DNA of 23,421 bases from Pelargonium nanum (GCA_036897485.1 JAYMTF010001433.1:1-23421), one strand, 5' to 3'; positions 9,273 through 19,964 are shown, counted from the first letter of the stretch. Notes: generated by a model from the sequence alone, not told the origin. Numbers and translations are program-made.

Positions 9273-10760
9273 CTGATTTGGTCCTCCAACACTCTCTATC
9301 CATGGTCCAAGTACTTGTGCCATTTCTGTCCTGACTCCTCATGTCTGTTCCTGTTTATATTTCCTTTATTTTGTGAGGGTGAAACTGTCTAATGGGTTGG
9401 GTTTGTGACTAAGCAACAAATGTTTGTCATGTGAATAGTTGCTAGGAGAAAACATTGGGTCTCTTAAGCAAGAAGTGTTTGGTGTTGATTTCCATTTGGC
9501 TCATATGAGCATGTGAATTTGGTGTGAATCAATGGTCAAAGTCAATATCTTTAGACAAACATTTGGAGTTGGCAATTTGTGTGTTGCACGAATCAACACG
9601 TCTACTAATTTTGCTGAACGGTTTAAACACAGCACATTTATAAACACAAAACATAAACTCGGTGTGTTTTAACATGGTGACTACTAAATGTGTTTTAATA
9701 TGGCAACTACTTAATTGGTTTGCAGAAGCACAATTCATCACGCATAATGTATTAATAAGATTTACTTCAAATTATGCTTTTAAGTTGTGTATGTCACATG
9801 ACACAACTACTAAATTGTGTGCGTTTGTGAGATCTAACAAAAACCCGACACAACTTAAAAGTATAATTTGAAATTAGTTAAAATATGAGCTATAACTCAA
9901 CGTTTGTTTCATTTTTTGTAAAATTAGTTAAAATATGAGCTAAATCAATCTTTAAACCATTCAAAATATTCAATTCGATAACAAAAATCTAATCTTGAGA
10001 ATATTTAAATTCAACTAAGATAATAGATTGATACTTAATTTGATTCCGAATATGCCCTGTAACAGTAGTTGATCAATAATTTTTCTATCCATTTGTGACA
10101 GTTTTGCAATGTTAGTGTCAAATCAATTTCCTTTCTTTTAAACTTTCCATGGAAAAAGTAAGATCATATCTATCCTAGAAACAAATTTAAAAGCTGAGAA
10201 AATAACATTTGTTCATGCAAATTCATTCAAATTTCCAAAGCTATACAAATACAAGTGTTTGCATATCAAACCCAATGAACAGAAGATTAAGAATCAAACA
10301 ACATAACAATTCATTTTCCTACCAAAAACTTTCTGTATAAACAAAAAAGCAACCAACTTTTACAAGATCAAAGCTGTTTTTTTTCTACTTTTCATGATGT
10401 TGAATACAAAAGGAGTCCTCAAGAAACAAAACAAATCCACAAACACACAATTAAACGAAACTCAATCCGTCAAACAGATCATCATTTCAAGGTGCAATGA
10501 ATCGAACAAATTTTCCAAACAGAACAAAAAAAATAGATCGAATCTGAAATTTCTCGGCGCACAAAGCGGAGCAAAAACGAATTCAAATATATACCTAACT
10601 AAACGAACTAAACAACCCATAAAACATCTCTATATTTCGATCTCAGAACACGAATCGCTTCCGATTGTGATTTTTTTTTTCGATTTCACTATCAAAACTA
10701 CTCATTTTATACAAATTCCAAACAAACCCATAACATCAGATATAGTAATAAATCTATGGC
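9273..10760. other. SWIB 3' flank and SMR 3' flank, convergent non-coding stretch
   Basis: The SWIB 3' UTR begins at 9273, and the minus-strand SMR gene ends at 10761 reading toward it, so the genes converge here. A copy of the dispersed repeat occupies about 9585-9850. A 22-base direct repeat (AAATTAGTTAAAATATGAGC plus TA) is at 9871-9892 and 9921-9942. The rest, particularly 10200-10760, is AT-rich and probably includes the SMR 3' UTR. A long plus-strand frame at 10394-11008 runs antisense through the SMR gene and looks artefactual. Confidence 0.5.
9585..9850. repeat. Dispersed CGTGT-rich degenerate repeat, copy D
   Basis: Matching by eye to 3440-3510 includes TGCTGAACGGTTTAAACACA and ATTTATAAACACAAAACATA against TGTTGAACGATTACGGTACA and ATTTGTGAACACAAAACACA, then a GGTGACTACTAAAT block. 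There is no open frame. Orientation is the same as copies at 3362 and 18336. The ends are eroded. Confidence 0.5.
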
Positions 10761-10952
10761 TTACGCGCAAGCTTCTCGTCTCCTCAGAGCAGAAAACAGA
10801 GCATCCAGATCCGGCGGCTGGAAATACCCATTCTTCGGCGGCTCAGGCGCCACTCTACACGCCGGCTTCTTCTTCGGCGGCGGAGGACACATCGTCGTCG
10901 CCGGTATCCGACACTCCCGGCGGCGCGGCGTCGTGCACTCTTCTTCAATCAT
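10761..10952 (-). CDS. SMR: SIAMESE-related (SMR) cyclin-dependent kinase inhibitor
   Basis: This is an intronless frame of 63 codons plus stop, read on the minus strand from ATG (10952-10950) to TAA (10763-10761). SMR proteins bind CDK-cyclin complexes in the nucleus, block division and promote endoreduplication or stress arrest. The family signature is nearly complete. [12 protein letters not shown] (residues 6-17) and CPPPPKKKP (22-30) are followed by the most conserved motif, [13 protein letters not shown] (42-54), and a basic end RRREACA. Thr8-Pro9 is a possible CDK phosphorylation site. An in-frame TGA at 10958-10956 lies directly before the ATG, so the frame cannot be extended upstream without splicing. 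At 63 residues it is shorter than most family members; all missing sequence is N-terminal and variable. Motifs look closest to the SMR4/5/7 group, and the FtsH10-type neighbour supports SMR5, but the exact orthologue is uncertain. Confidence 0.88.
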   Translation of the reverse strand: MIEEECTTPRRRECRIPATTMCPPPPKKKPACRVAPEPPKNGYFQPPDLDALFSALRRREACA

Positions 10953-10958
10953 CTCTCA

Positions 10959-10987
10959 AATCTCTCTGTTTCTCTCTCTCTCTCTCC
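10959..10987. repeat. CT/GA-rich simple repeat in the SMR leader
   Basis: A pyrimidine tract (TCTCTCTCTCTCTC core at 10971-10986, GA-rich in the SMR sense direction) lies just before the SMR start codon, in its presumed 5' UTR. Leader and promoter GA repeats are common in plant genes and can recruit BPC/GAGA-binding factors; that role is not shown here. Confidence 0.6.
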
Positions 10988-11047
10988 GATCGGTGGGTCG
11001 AAAATTAATCCAAAAATTTGAAATGGATGGAACAGAGGAGATATGGG

Positions 11048-11056
11048 TTTTATATA
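11048..11056 (-). promoter_or_regulatory. TATA box of the SMR gene
   Basis: On the minus strand the sequence reads TATATAAAA, about 96 bases upstream of the SMR ATG. This implies transcription from near 11020 and a leader of about 70 bases. It is the best TATA match on this strand in the intergenic region. Confidence 0.65.
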
Positions 11057-11462
11057 ACGGAATCGATTGTTCAAAATTTGGATTCAAATTTTGAATTTTT
11101 TCGAAATTTTGGAGGATAATTGGAGGAGCTGGAGGTGGAGGGAATGTATAAATTCCAGGAACGGACGTGGTCTGGTGCTGCGCAGATTTTCTGAGAGCTG
11201 AATCTGGTTTTGATTCGGATCGTGCGGTGGAGATTTTGCCAGCTCAGCGATCTCGGTGGGGTCCCGATCCACGTGGGTCGCTGCGCAGCGCGTTGCGATT
11301 TTTTTTAATGCTTTTTTCAAAATTGGCGGCGCCAACTTGTGGTCGGTGTTTGCGCGGGAAAAATTTGGGAGTTTCGATCCTGGCCGTACGTTGTTTTTGA
11401 GACGTTGAATCGTAACGGCTTTGGATAGGATCGACGGTTCTGCGCTGGTTCATTGCTGTCGG

Positions 11463-11662
11463 TGGGCCCACCTCTGGTTTTTTTTTTTCATTTATTTAAA
11501 ATTTAATTTACTGGATGGGCTCGGAATTTAATTTTCTCAATTTCAGTGATGATGATGATATCACCAGGTGGGTTGTGGGCTGGACTCAAGAAAGCCCATT
11601 ATATTATTCTCAAATTATGAAATGACAATTATGCCCTTTATTCAATTGTAAATTTGAGCCCA
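11463..11662. promoter_or_regulatory. Cluster of site II (TGGGCC/T) elements
   Basis: TGGGCCCA is at 11463-11470 (palindromic, so a site on both strands) and TGGGCT at 11516-11521 and 11576-11581. AGCCCA, the complement, is at 11593-11598 and 11657-11662. Site II elements are bound by TCP factors and are enriched in promoters of nuclear genes for mitochondrial proteins and of proliferation genes. That fits both the mitochondrial FtsH on one side and the cell-cycle inhibitor on the other. Five sites in 200 AT-rich bases are unlikely to be chance. Confidence 0.6.
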
Positions 11663-12418
11663 AAACCATATAATATAATTTTGGGACGTGATTCGTTTTG
11701 GTCTCTAAATTGTTCATTTTTGTTCCTAATTGTGTTACAATTTGATTTTCTTTATTTCATCAAGTATGGATCTTAAACTATTTTTACCTTTTTAATTGCG
11801 TTATTTTATGTTAACAAATCAGACTGATATAAATTTTTTTTGTTAATGCGACAATCAATTATCACATAAATTAGCTAAATTAACGAATTAGATCATTTTA
11901 GAACAAAATTTTATATCTAAGAAAGTAGATAAACATGACCACATGTTCATTTGAAACTCTGAACATGTTTCTATTTTAGATTTGAGTAAAATTCAAATTC
12001 AAAATTTGCAAAGTATCCAAAACATTAAATTTGTACTCAAAATCTTGCCAAAATTGTGAATAAAAATTTAATTTTTTTATTTATGGTGTGACCAAATAGT
12101 TGTGTTCTATCTACCCACCAATCCACCATAGACAACGAACAACCGGCAATTAGGAGCCAAAAGGTTTTCAGAATGTCATAAATAACCTTACATTTCACGC
12201 CTCCTAGTTTCCACGTTCAAGGCTAAAAGAGTAATTTCAACAGCAATTTTACGGCCGTTACCGAATATCGTGATCAGGAACATAAACCGACATTTTATTT
12301 TCCATTTCAAATTCTCAGTTTCTTTTCTCATTACCCAAACACACCTTAACGGACAATTCATTATAGGTTTTGGTTTTGCGATCGCCGACTGATTTATGGT
12401 TCCATCGTCGATAACACA

Positions 12419-15390
12419 ATGATTTTCTCGAGAATCAGTCAATCCTTTTCCCGCTCGTGTCGTTCCTCACTCGGAAAAGTGAGCCCTCACAGTTCGTGTT
12501 TCTAATTTTAATTTCAAATTTGATATTCATAGTTGATTTGTTGTTGTTCGATTGATTGCGCTATGTTCTGGTTCTGCAGAATCGAATTTCTAGTAGCTAC
12601 AATGCGAGGAGAGAGTCGATTTTGCCGTCGCCCTCTTCAATCGGCAATGCTTGCAATTCACGCGTCGATGGCGGGTTAGGGCTTGCTAGGAACTATTTGA
12701 CTTGTGCTGGAGCTGGGAAGAAGCTCGCTACAAATATCCACTTCTACGACTTGAACTCTGTTTTCTCAAACCCTAGGGTTCTACGGTTTTTCTGCCGCGA
12801 AGCCCCCAAGAAGAAAAGAAGTGAGCGGAGCATTAATTTTTGTTCTGTGTATGAATTTATTGTGTTATTGAATTAATTAGTTTTGCATAAATTGTTCGCT
12901 GTAGATTATGAGAAGTACTACCCGAAGGAAAAGAAGGAGACTCCTAAAGAAAATGGACAAAAATCTGAGTCCAAAGGTACTTTTTGATGAAATTATCGAA
13001 GAAAGTTGAGCATATTTTGTTTTTAGCTCTAATGTGATATTGAAATGAATCATAAAACACCTAGCTTCAGCTACACCTGCACTCACCTTTATGCAGGTGA
13101 TTTTCTTGTTGCAAGATATTATTTACTTGTTTATACACTGATTCTCCCCTTTATGCCAAAAACTCTTTTTAGATATTACGTGACTTAGTTTTATTCTTGT
13201 GCTGAGGAATCAGGTACCGGTGATCATGAGAGTTCCTCGGAGAACCCAACGAATCCGTTTCAACAATTTATGTTATCTCCTATCTTCCTCCTAGCGGTTT
13301 CTTTAATATTAATGTCCATTGCTCCAGGTGATCAGGAACAGGTCAGCATTTATCTGAAATCGCTCCCCTTGAGATTGTGGACATAGGTTGTTTGATATAC
13401 TAGATATAGAGTCCTATTCCTATTTGATGTACTAGATGGGTTACTTGAGATTGTGGATATAGGTTTTTTGACTTACTAGATGTAGAGTCCTATTCCTATT
13501 TGATATACTAGATGGGCAACAGGTTTGAAATTTGAATCTAACTTCATCTATATTATAGCATGTTTGAATCAAATTCGAATTAGATAGTTCTAATATAATT
13601 AGAACTATGCATCCAACAACAAAGTTACCCTTAGGTGCCTTGCTAGATTTGAAAGGGATTTACATTTGTTTTAGCATCACTTGGGATGTTTGTTTGCATT
13701 CCTTGGGGTAGCTGAAAATGTTTTTCAATTAGTTTACCTGACTATGATAATGTAACTATGTAAGTACACATGATGATTCTTAATGATTTTGGGGCATGTG
13801 CTTGTGAAATTCTGAGTCTAGAATTTGTACTTTCTACATCGATGCAGAGCTGTTATTGTTCATATGTTATAAATCAAAAATGCAAAACTCACCATCTTCT
13901 GAGTTCGGACAACATTACTTATTTATCTCTATATTTTAGCACAATGACACCACACGTTGGAATACCATAGGGCAGGCTTTTTTCTTCCTTCCTGTGCATG
14001 GGAATCTTGATTGTTATCCTAATTTAGTTATATTTCCAAATTGTACGGCCGTCCTTAAAAAAAGTCAGTGTATCAACCTTTTTTACTTTCCAACCCAATC
14101 CATTTTTGCCATTTCCCCTTCTGAAGATTAATTGCTTTTCTGACGATTGGCCCACACTTATGGAATGTAGGGATTTATACCTTATTATATATCTTTAGGT
14201 TACAACAAAGCATAAAGCATGCCCTCTGTTTCTGTCCAAGAATTGCTATTTACCTAAATTTCCTTTTTTCTGAAACTATATTTCAAGGGACTTCATAGAC
14301 AGACCCCCCACAATATTACTTAGTATGGGTATTTATTTATATTGTAACTTAATATGCTTCGATTTCTTCCCCCACTTGTATTTATTTATGTATACATGTA
14401 ATTGACCCACAACGGTGAAATGTCATGCACTTGGCCACTGTTTATGTATATTTATGTGCATTTATGTATGTTTCTGGAAATTCATATATGTTCAATTCAG
14501 ATTAGTTTCCAAGAGTTCAAGAATAAGCTACTTGAACCTGGTAAGGTGGATCGTATCGTTATTTCCAACAAGTCAGTAGCGAAAGTGTATGTTAAGGAGT
14601 CTTCACAGACTACAAATCAGAACAGTAGTGATGCTGACATTGCTCAAGGTCCTAGTGATGGTACTCCCCAAACTGTAAATTTTAGTCGCTTTAAATTCTA
14701 TATCAACATCGGAAGTGTTGAATCCTTTGAGGAGAAGCTGGAGGAAGCCCAGGAAGCTTTAGGGATTGATCCTCACAAATATATTCCTGTAACGTACACA
14801 TCTGAAATGAACTTGTTCCAAGAGCTTCTGAGGATTGCGCCCACAGCCTTGCTTATTGGATCTCTTTGGTACATGGGACGAAGAATGCAAAGTGGATTTG
14901 GTTTTGGAGGTGCTGGTGGGAAAGGTGGTCGTGGTTTATTTGGTATGACAAAAGCAAATATTACAAAACTGGATAAAAACTCCAAAAATAAGGTTAGCTA
15001 CTGCATCTTAATTTCATTTCTTTAGAGTATCATGGTCACCTTTTCTTTCTAGCAATCTAATTGGTATTCAAGAGAGGATCAGACTATAATGATAAAAAAA
15101 AATCTCCATACAACTAAAATAAACAAAGATTCAATAGAAGTTCATTGGGATGATAATCACTTTTGGTGTTATATATTGTTATTTAGGTGTTCTTTAAGGA
15201 TGTAGCTGGCTGTGATGAGGCCAAGCAAGAAATCATGGAGTTTGTGCATTTCCTAAAGAACCCAAAAAAATATGAAGAGTTAGGAGCAAAAATTCCAAAA
15301 GGTGCACTTCTTGTGGGTCCTCCAGGCACGGGAAAGACGCTGCTGGCGAAGGCAACAGCAGGAGAATCTGGTGTCCCTTTCTTGTCTATC

Positions 15391-15428
<38 letters not shown>

Positions 15429-17420
15429 TCCATCCAGGGTCAGAAGCTTATTTCAAGAGGCAAGACAGTGTGCACCTAGCATAGTATTTATTGATGAGAT
15501 AGATGCAATTGGCCGAGCAAGGGGACGTGGACGAGTTGGTGGCAATGATGAACGGGAGAGTACACTCAATCAGTTGCTTGTTGAGATGGATGGATTTGGA
15601 ACCACTGCTGGAGTTGTTGTGCTTGCTGGCACAAATAGGCCTGATATATTAGACAAAGCCCTGTTGAGGCCCGGTCGGTTTGATCGACAAATTGCAATCG
15701 ATAAACCTGACGTTAAAGGTCGTAATCAGATTTTTCAGATCTATCTAAGCAAGATAAAGCTTGATAAGGAGCCATCCTATTACTCTCAGAGACTTGCTGC
15801 CCTCACTCCTGGATTTGCTGGAGCTGACATTGCAAATGTCTGCAATGAAGCAGCTTTGATTGCTGCAAGAAATGAGAGTGCTCTGGTCACAATGGAACAT
15901 TTTGAGTCAGCTATAGACAGAGTCATTGGTGGTTTGGAGAAAAAAAACAAGGTATCTCGTTTGCTGCACACTTTTATCTTCTTTATCTCGTTTGAGTCAG
16001 CATGTCATGTTGGTTTCCTTTCCTATATGATTCTTGGGTTTGGTTCTGTACTTCGGTTTCCATAAATTTGAATAATTTTATTGTATAGTCTTAAATGTTT
16101 CTGCTTCATACCCTCGACTACTAGCTATATCATATTTGGTTTGTAAGAGTTGCTGCAAGAGCCCGAATTGCAAGATAAGTGCTGTGTATTGTCAAAGTAA
16201 ATCACAATGAAAAATGAAGCAATCATAGGTAGAACATGTTATAGTTCTATGAATTTGTAGTTGTCCTGATTATTTCAGAATAACAAGTGGAGTAATGAGC
16301 ACGTGGATATGGATGTCAAAAAATGTTTCTGCATTCTTTCTAGTAAATATTTATCTCTTTGTTATTGCAGGTGATAAGCAAGCTGGAACGGAGGACTGTT
16401 GCATATCACGAATCTGGCCATGCTGTTGCTGGTTGGTTTTTGGAACATGCTGAACCATTGCTTAAAGTAACAATTGTTCCTCGTGGTACTGCAGCGCTTG
16501 GGTTCGCTCAATATGTTCCTAATGAAAATCTGTTAATGACCAAAGAACAGCTCTTCGATATGACATGCAAGACTCTTGGTGGTCGAGCTGCTGAGCAGGT
16601 GAATGACCGACTCCATCCCTCTATATTCATCTTCTGGCTTTCATCCTTTCAAACGTTGCGTTGTAGGAATGAATAGTACTCTCCTATGAAAAGGAGTTGA
16701 TATAGTTTTTTTTTTTTTTTTGTTATCTCCTGATCTCTGGAAGTTTTAGAAACTGCTTTGAACAAATATTAATATGCTCTCTTTCTTACATACGTGCTTT
16801 CGGAGTTATTATTTTTTATAATGTAACAGGAACATTCAAAATCTCTATAACATGATACATGTAATAAGTGCACAAATGAGCAAATGGACAAACGGCAATT
16901 AAATGTCTCATTGAATTGTAGCGCTGATTTTTATAATCTTAAACAGGTTTTGCTAGGAAAGATCTCAACTGGAGCTCGGAATGATTTGGAGAAAGTGACG
17001 AAGATGACCTATGCCCAAGTTGCAGTCTATGGTTTTAGTGACAAGGTCGGCCTTTTATCTTTCCCTCAGAATAGTGAGTATGAAATGTCCAAACCCTATA
17101 GCAGCAAGACAGGCGCAATTATAGACAGTGAGGTCAGAGAATGGGTGGCTAAGGCCTATGAACGCACAATCCAATTGATAGAGGAGCATAAAGAGCATGT
17201 TGCACAGGTTGCAGAACTGTTGCTTGAAAAGGAGGTCCTACATCAAGATGACTTGGTTCGGGTACTAGGAGAACGCCCATTCAAGTCTAGTGAGCCCACA
17301 AATTATGACCGATTTAAGGATGGGTTCGTAGATGATAAGCAGAACAAAGAACCTACAGGGAGTAAGACAGCGGAGGATGATAGGTCTGCACCCTTGGAAC
17401 CTGAGGTTGTGCCTGTTTAG
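12419..17420 (+). CDS. FTSH10: Mitochondrial m-AAA protease, FtsH3/FtsH10 type
   Basis: This is an ATP-dependent zinc metalloprotease of the mitochondrial inner membrane, active on the matrix side in protein quality control and respiratory-complex biogenesis. Exons: 12419-12478, 12580-12820, 12905-12976, 13214-13341, 14501-14992, 15187-15951, 16371-16598 and 16947-17420 (TAG). All are GT-AG with consistent phases, giving 819 residues; Arabidopsis FTSH10 is about 813. The first residues, [20 protein letters not shown], are a mitochondrial presequence. Two membrane segments (about 143-161 and 276-293) enclose an intermembrane-space domain, marking the m-AAA and not the i-AAA class. The AAA domain has Walker A GPPGTGKT (375-382), pore loop FVG (408-410), Walker B FIDEID (D434, E435) and second region of homology with arginine fingers R492 and R495. 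The protease has HESGH (H599, E600, H603) and likely third zinc ligand D675 in [11 protein letters not shown]. It ends PLEPEVVPV. All catalytic residues are intact. FtsH3 and FtsH10 are too alike to separate, so the symbol is tentative. Confidence 0.96.
13368..13519 (+). repeat. 76-bp tandem duplication in FtsH intron 4
   Basis: Two adjacent copies start CTTGAGATTGTGGA at 13368 and 13444. Both contain AGAGTCCTATTCCTATTTGA and end ...ACTAGATGGG. About eight differences separate the copies, so the duplication is moderately old. It starts only 26 bases after the exon 4 donor. Confidence 0.85.
13584..13608. repeat. Perfect 11-bp stem palindrome in FtsH intron 4
   Basis: ATAGTTCTAAT and ATTAGAACTAT are exact reverse complements separated by ATA. 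The hairpin would be A/U-rich. No matching terminal repeat of a larger element is evident, so its nature is open. Confidence 0.7.
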
Positions 17421-18335
17421 TAACTAATTAATAGAGTTATAGTTGTGTATATAGTTTCATACACTTTTTTTTAATTAGTTTTTTGGCTTTTTTCTGGTCC
17501 GAAATATAGGAGGGTGACAAAATTGTCTATTCTATTTTCTTTTGTTTATACGGGGGACAAAAAATAAAAGCAGCAGCAAACAATAAAATATGTTACTCTC
17601 CCAAATGCTGCACATATGAAATCTTAATGACTTCTAGAACTATTTTTCTTTTGTTTCTGATGCATTAGCATGAGGCGTTTCTTGCCCAATTCTGTGATCA
17701 GGAATGGCCATGCTTTTCAGGTAAAGTGTTTGTAGCTTTGCACTCTTTACGCTTCCTGCTATATTTGTATGATAATTTGATACTGATATTTACAGGACAG
17801 AAGTTTTTCTTGCAGGCAAAAGATAATTGGACGGTGCCGAATAATGAAGTGTAGGTTGAACCCACCATGTTGTTTTCAAAGCCTCTTCAATCACAATGAT
17901 CTGGGTTTCTGTTTCGTCGTTTTCTTTAATCAAGCAGATCAATAGTGACCACATGCGCTTTTGTTGCTTTTGAGGCACATTACGAGTCGGACTCTGGTGT
18001 GCGATTGTGACTTCGATCTCCAAGTAAGTAGCTAACAACAATGCTGTAAGTTTCATCTCTCTGTACTGTTAATCTAGCACATAAATGCATATCTGACCTG
18101 GATGCTTCTCAACCTTAGCTTATTTTGTGTGGCATTCAAATTTTGTTGTTTGTAACTTGTCATTCAGAAACCAATTTGGATTTTTGTTACGAGTCTTATG
18201 ATTCAGATTGGTTTGTGTGTGGTTGCAAATTGCACTTTATCTATGCACATAATATTACATCAAATCGTTTAATTTTTTGACATTATTGAATCAATGCAGT
18301 AGTTATTTTATTAAATCTGTCTTAGCACGACTTAT
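17421..18335. other. FtsH 3' flank, no gene seen
   Basis: The 3' UTR of FtsH occupies the first part; its end is not determinable. The rest is T-rich sequence without recognisable coding, RNA or repeat content. A minus-strand frame at 17790-18056 shows no domain and is not called. Confidence 0.5.
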
Positions 18336-18600
18336 TAGAGCTGGCAATTCGTGCGAGCCATGTTCGTGTCATGTTTAAGGTTGATAGTGTGTTGTATTAG
18401 ACAACACAATTTTAGAAAGCATTCTTAAGTTTATAAACACGAACACAACACAGTTGGCAAGTTCAACTAAATGTCCCGGGTTGGCACAACACGATTAGCG
18501 CAGCACGACTTTAACACGTTCTGTACAACATGACTGACACATTTGACACAACACACCCGAACACGCTTGTCATGTTCTAACACAACTAAATCCACAAATT
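18336..18600 (+). repeat. Dispersed CGTGT-rich repeat, copy E, with an intact left end
   Basis: It begins TAGAGCTGGCAATTCGTGCG (18336), a clean terminus. AAACACGAACACAACAC, GGCACAACACGATTAG and CACAACACACCCGAACACG follow. An internal GTTTATAAACACGAACACA plus AACTAAAT block matches the copies at 3362 and 9585. The left end also matches, inverted, the right end of the copy at 19262-19638. The right boundary is unclear. Confidence 0.6.
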
Positions 18601-19261
18601 AACATACCTCTGTCAACTAACATATATAATATAAGGCTAGAAAGATAATTTTTGGGGTTAATTTACTATCCTAACCTCTGCATGAGTGTGTCGTGTGTGT
18701 CACAACATTGGATAATTAATCACGTGTTAATAATTATCAACTCTAACTATATACTGTTTTTGATAGGATCAAGTAGTCACCAAGATAGGACCAAACTTGA
18801 TAGGCCCTCTTGTGGTGGGACTAATCACATAACATATTTAGATTAAACCCTTTGTTGAAGAATGATAATTGGCCAATTTGGGGTAAAAGTGGGCTACTAC
18901 TTGGAAAATTGAAGTGGACAAAGCTTTGGTTGCTTTTCTTGAGCACCAAAAGCTGGCCAATGAATCTAATTGGGTTAATGGGTCACCATGTTGTAAAGCA
19001 AACAAGAACAATAATTCATCTCCAATCATTTGCTAGTTTCTTGATTGCAGCAATTTGGTATCTGCAATTATGAATTGCTTTCAATTGGTGTGTGAGTAGA
19101 TATTCAGCTCAAATCATGCTCTGCTCCATTGATTGCATGTACTTATCTTTTCTGTGTTAAAGGTTAATTTTAGCTATTTTTGTGTGTGATCTAAATGATA
19201 TGTTTCTCTTTCAGTTGTCGATCTGATTATTTGTTACTCCAAATTGAAATTGAGTTCTTAC
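18601..19261. other. Spacer between repeat copies E and F
   Basis: This is AT-rich and non-repetitive by eye. Several short overlapping frames (60-73 codons) lie between 18650 and 19075 on both strands, none with a domain I recognise or good splice context. No gene is called. Confidence 0.4.
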
Positions 19262-19638
19262 TAGAGCTGTCTAGCAATACAAAATTAGCGTGTTTGGGGT
19301 CAGATATTTTGCAATCGTGCTGTGTTTGTGTTGAGCTTTCAAAACGCACGTGATTAATATGTTGTGTTGGGACACACATGACATGTCCAATATGCATACT
19401 TGTTGTTATTATTGTAAACTATTTCTAATAAAATTGAAATTTCACATATGATTTTTGTATATTAGTGAACATAATTATATTAAGTTTGTAATATTTAGCA
19501 TGTTGACACTAGTCAACACGCTCATTTAATTATTAGGCTAAACATGTCTTGTTCGTGTTCAACTGTAAAGTGTTGTGTTTATATCGGATCATGTGGTACA
19601 TGGTAAGCACGACATGTGCGAGCAAATTGTCCGTTCTA
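19262..19638. repeat. Dispersed repeat copy F with inverted termini (MITE-like)
   Basis: The left end is TAGAGCTGTCTAGCAATAC (19262). The reverse complement of the right end is TAGAACGGACAATTTGCTCG, from 19638. The two ends are imperfect inverted repeats, and the right end in reverse complement aligns well with the left end of copy E. Internal CGTGT-type words (TGTTCGTGTTCAACTG, GCACGACATGTGCGAGC) are in the opposite orientation. About 377 bases with no open frame suggests a non-autonomous DNA transposon. No clear target-site duplication was found. Confidence 0.55.
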
Positions 19639-19922
19639 CTATTATTGGTTGATTAATGTAATCTTGTTAGTTAAATTTTGATTTTTTTTTAATTGGCTAA
19701 CAATTTTTGTACTAGTGGTGAACATAAAGCCCATAAAGTACACCAAATGTACACAAAAGCCTATAGAAAAGATCCAAGCACTGAATCCAAGCTCCAACTC
19801 TCCCAACCAAAACATCATAGATTAATGTAGCCAAGAAGTCACATCACATGTCACTTGTTGATTCTTTATTTTTATTTTCTCCCTAGCAATGCCAATTTTG
19901 CTTTTATATGCAAAATTGTGTG

Positions 19923-19928
<6 letters not shown>

Positions 19929-19964
<36 letters not shown>

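Larger units (their letters stand above)
10953..12418. promoter_or_regulatory. Divergent SMR-FtsH intergenic region
   Basis: The SMR gene (minus) and FtsH gene (plus) are head to head with 1,466 bases between start codons. The SMR-proximal half is relatively GC-rich: G-box CACGTG (11270-11275), ATTGGCGG (11322-11329, fits E2F WTTSSCSS) and minus-strand TTTCCCGC (11354-11361, canonical E2F). It is followed by the palindrome GGTGGGCCCACC (11461-11472) and further TGGGCY/RGCCCA elements to 11662. From about 11670 to 12400 it is AT-rich with no clear motif and no TATA box close to the FtsH start. Motif functions are inferred from plant literature. Confidence 0.6.

Noticed and set aside
10394..11008. 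204-codon plus-strand frame, low-complexity Ser/Thr/Asn/Lys
   Set aside because: It runs antisense through the SMR coding region and its flank; composition follows the AT-rich 3' flank, and no domain is visible.
11070..11160. SOG1-type palindrome CTT(N)7AAG sought in the SMR promoter
   Set aside because: No exact match was found between the SMR start and about 12000, so DNA-damage control through that motif is not claimed.
12188..12442. 84-codon minus-strand frame before FtsH
   Set aside because: It overlaps the FtsH start codon antisense, with no domain or promoter support.
13770..13970. 66-codon frame in FtsH intron 4
   Set aside because: The intron is defined by phase-consistent flanking exons, and the frame has no family similarity.
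18905..19040. About 45-codon plus-strand frame containing DKALVAFLEHQKLANESNW
   Set aside because: It looks protein-like but is short, has no splice or promoter support, and matches no family I recognise. Overlapping frames on both strands are open too.
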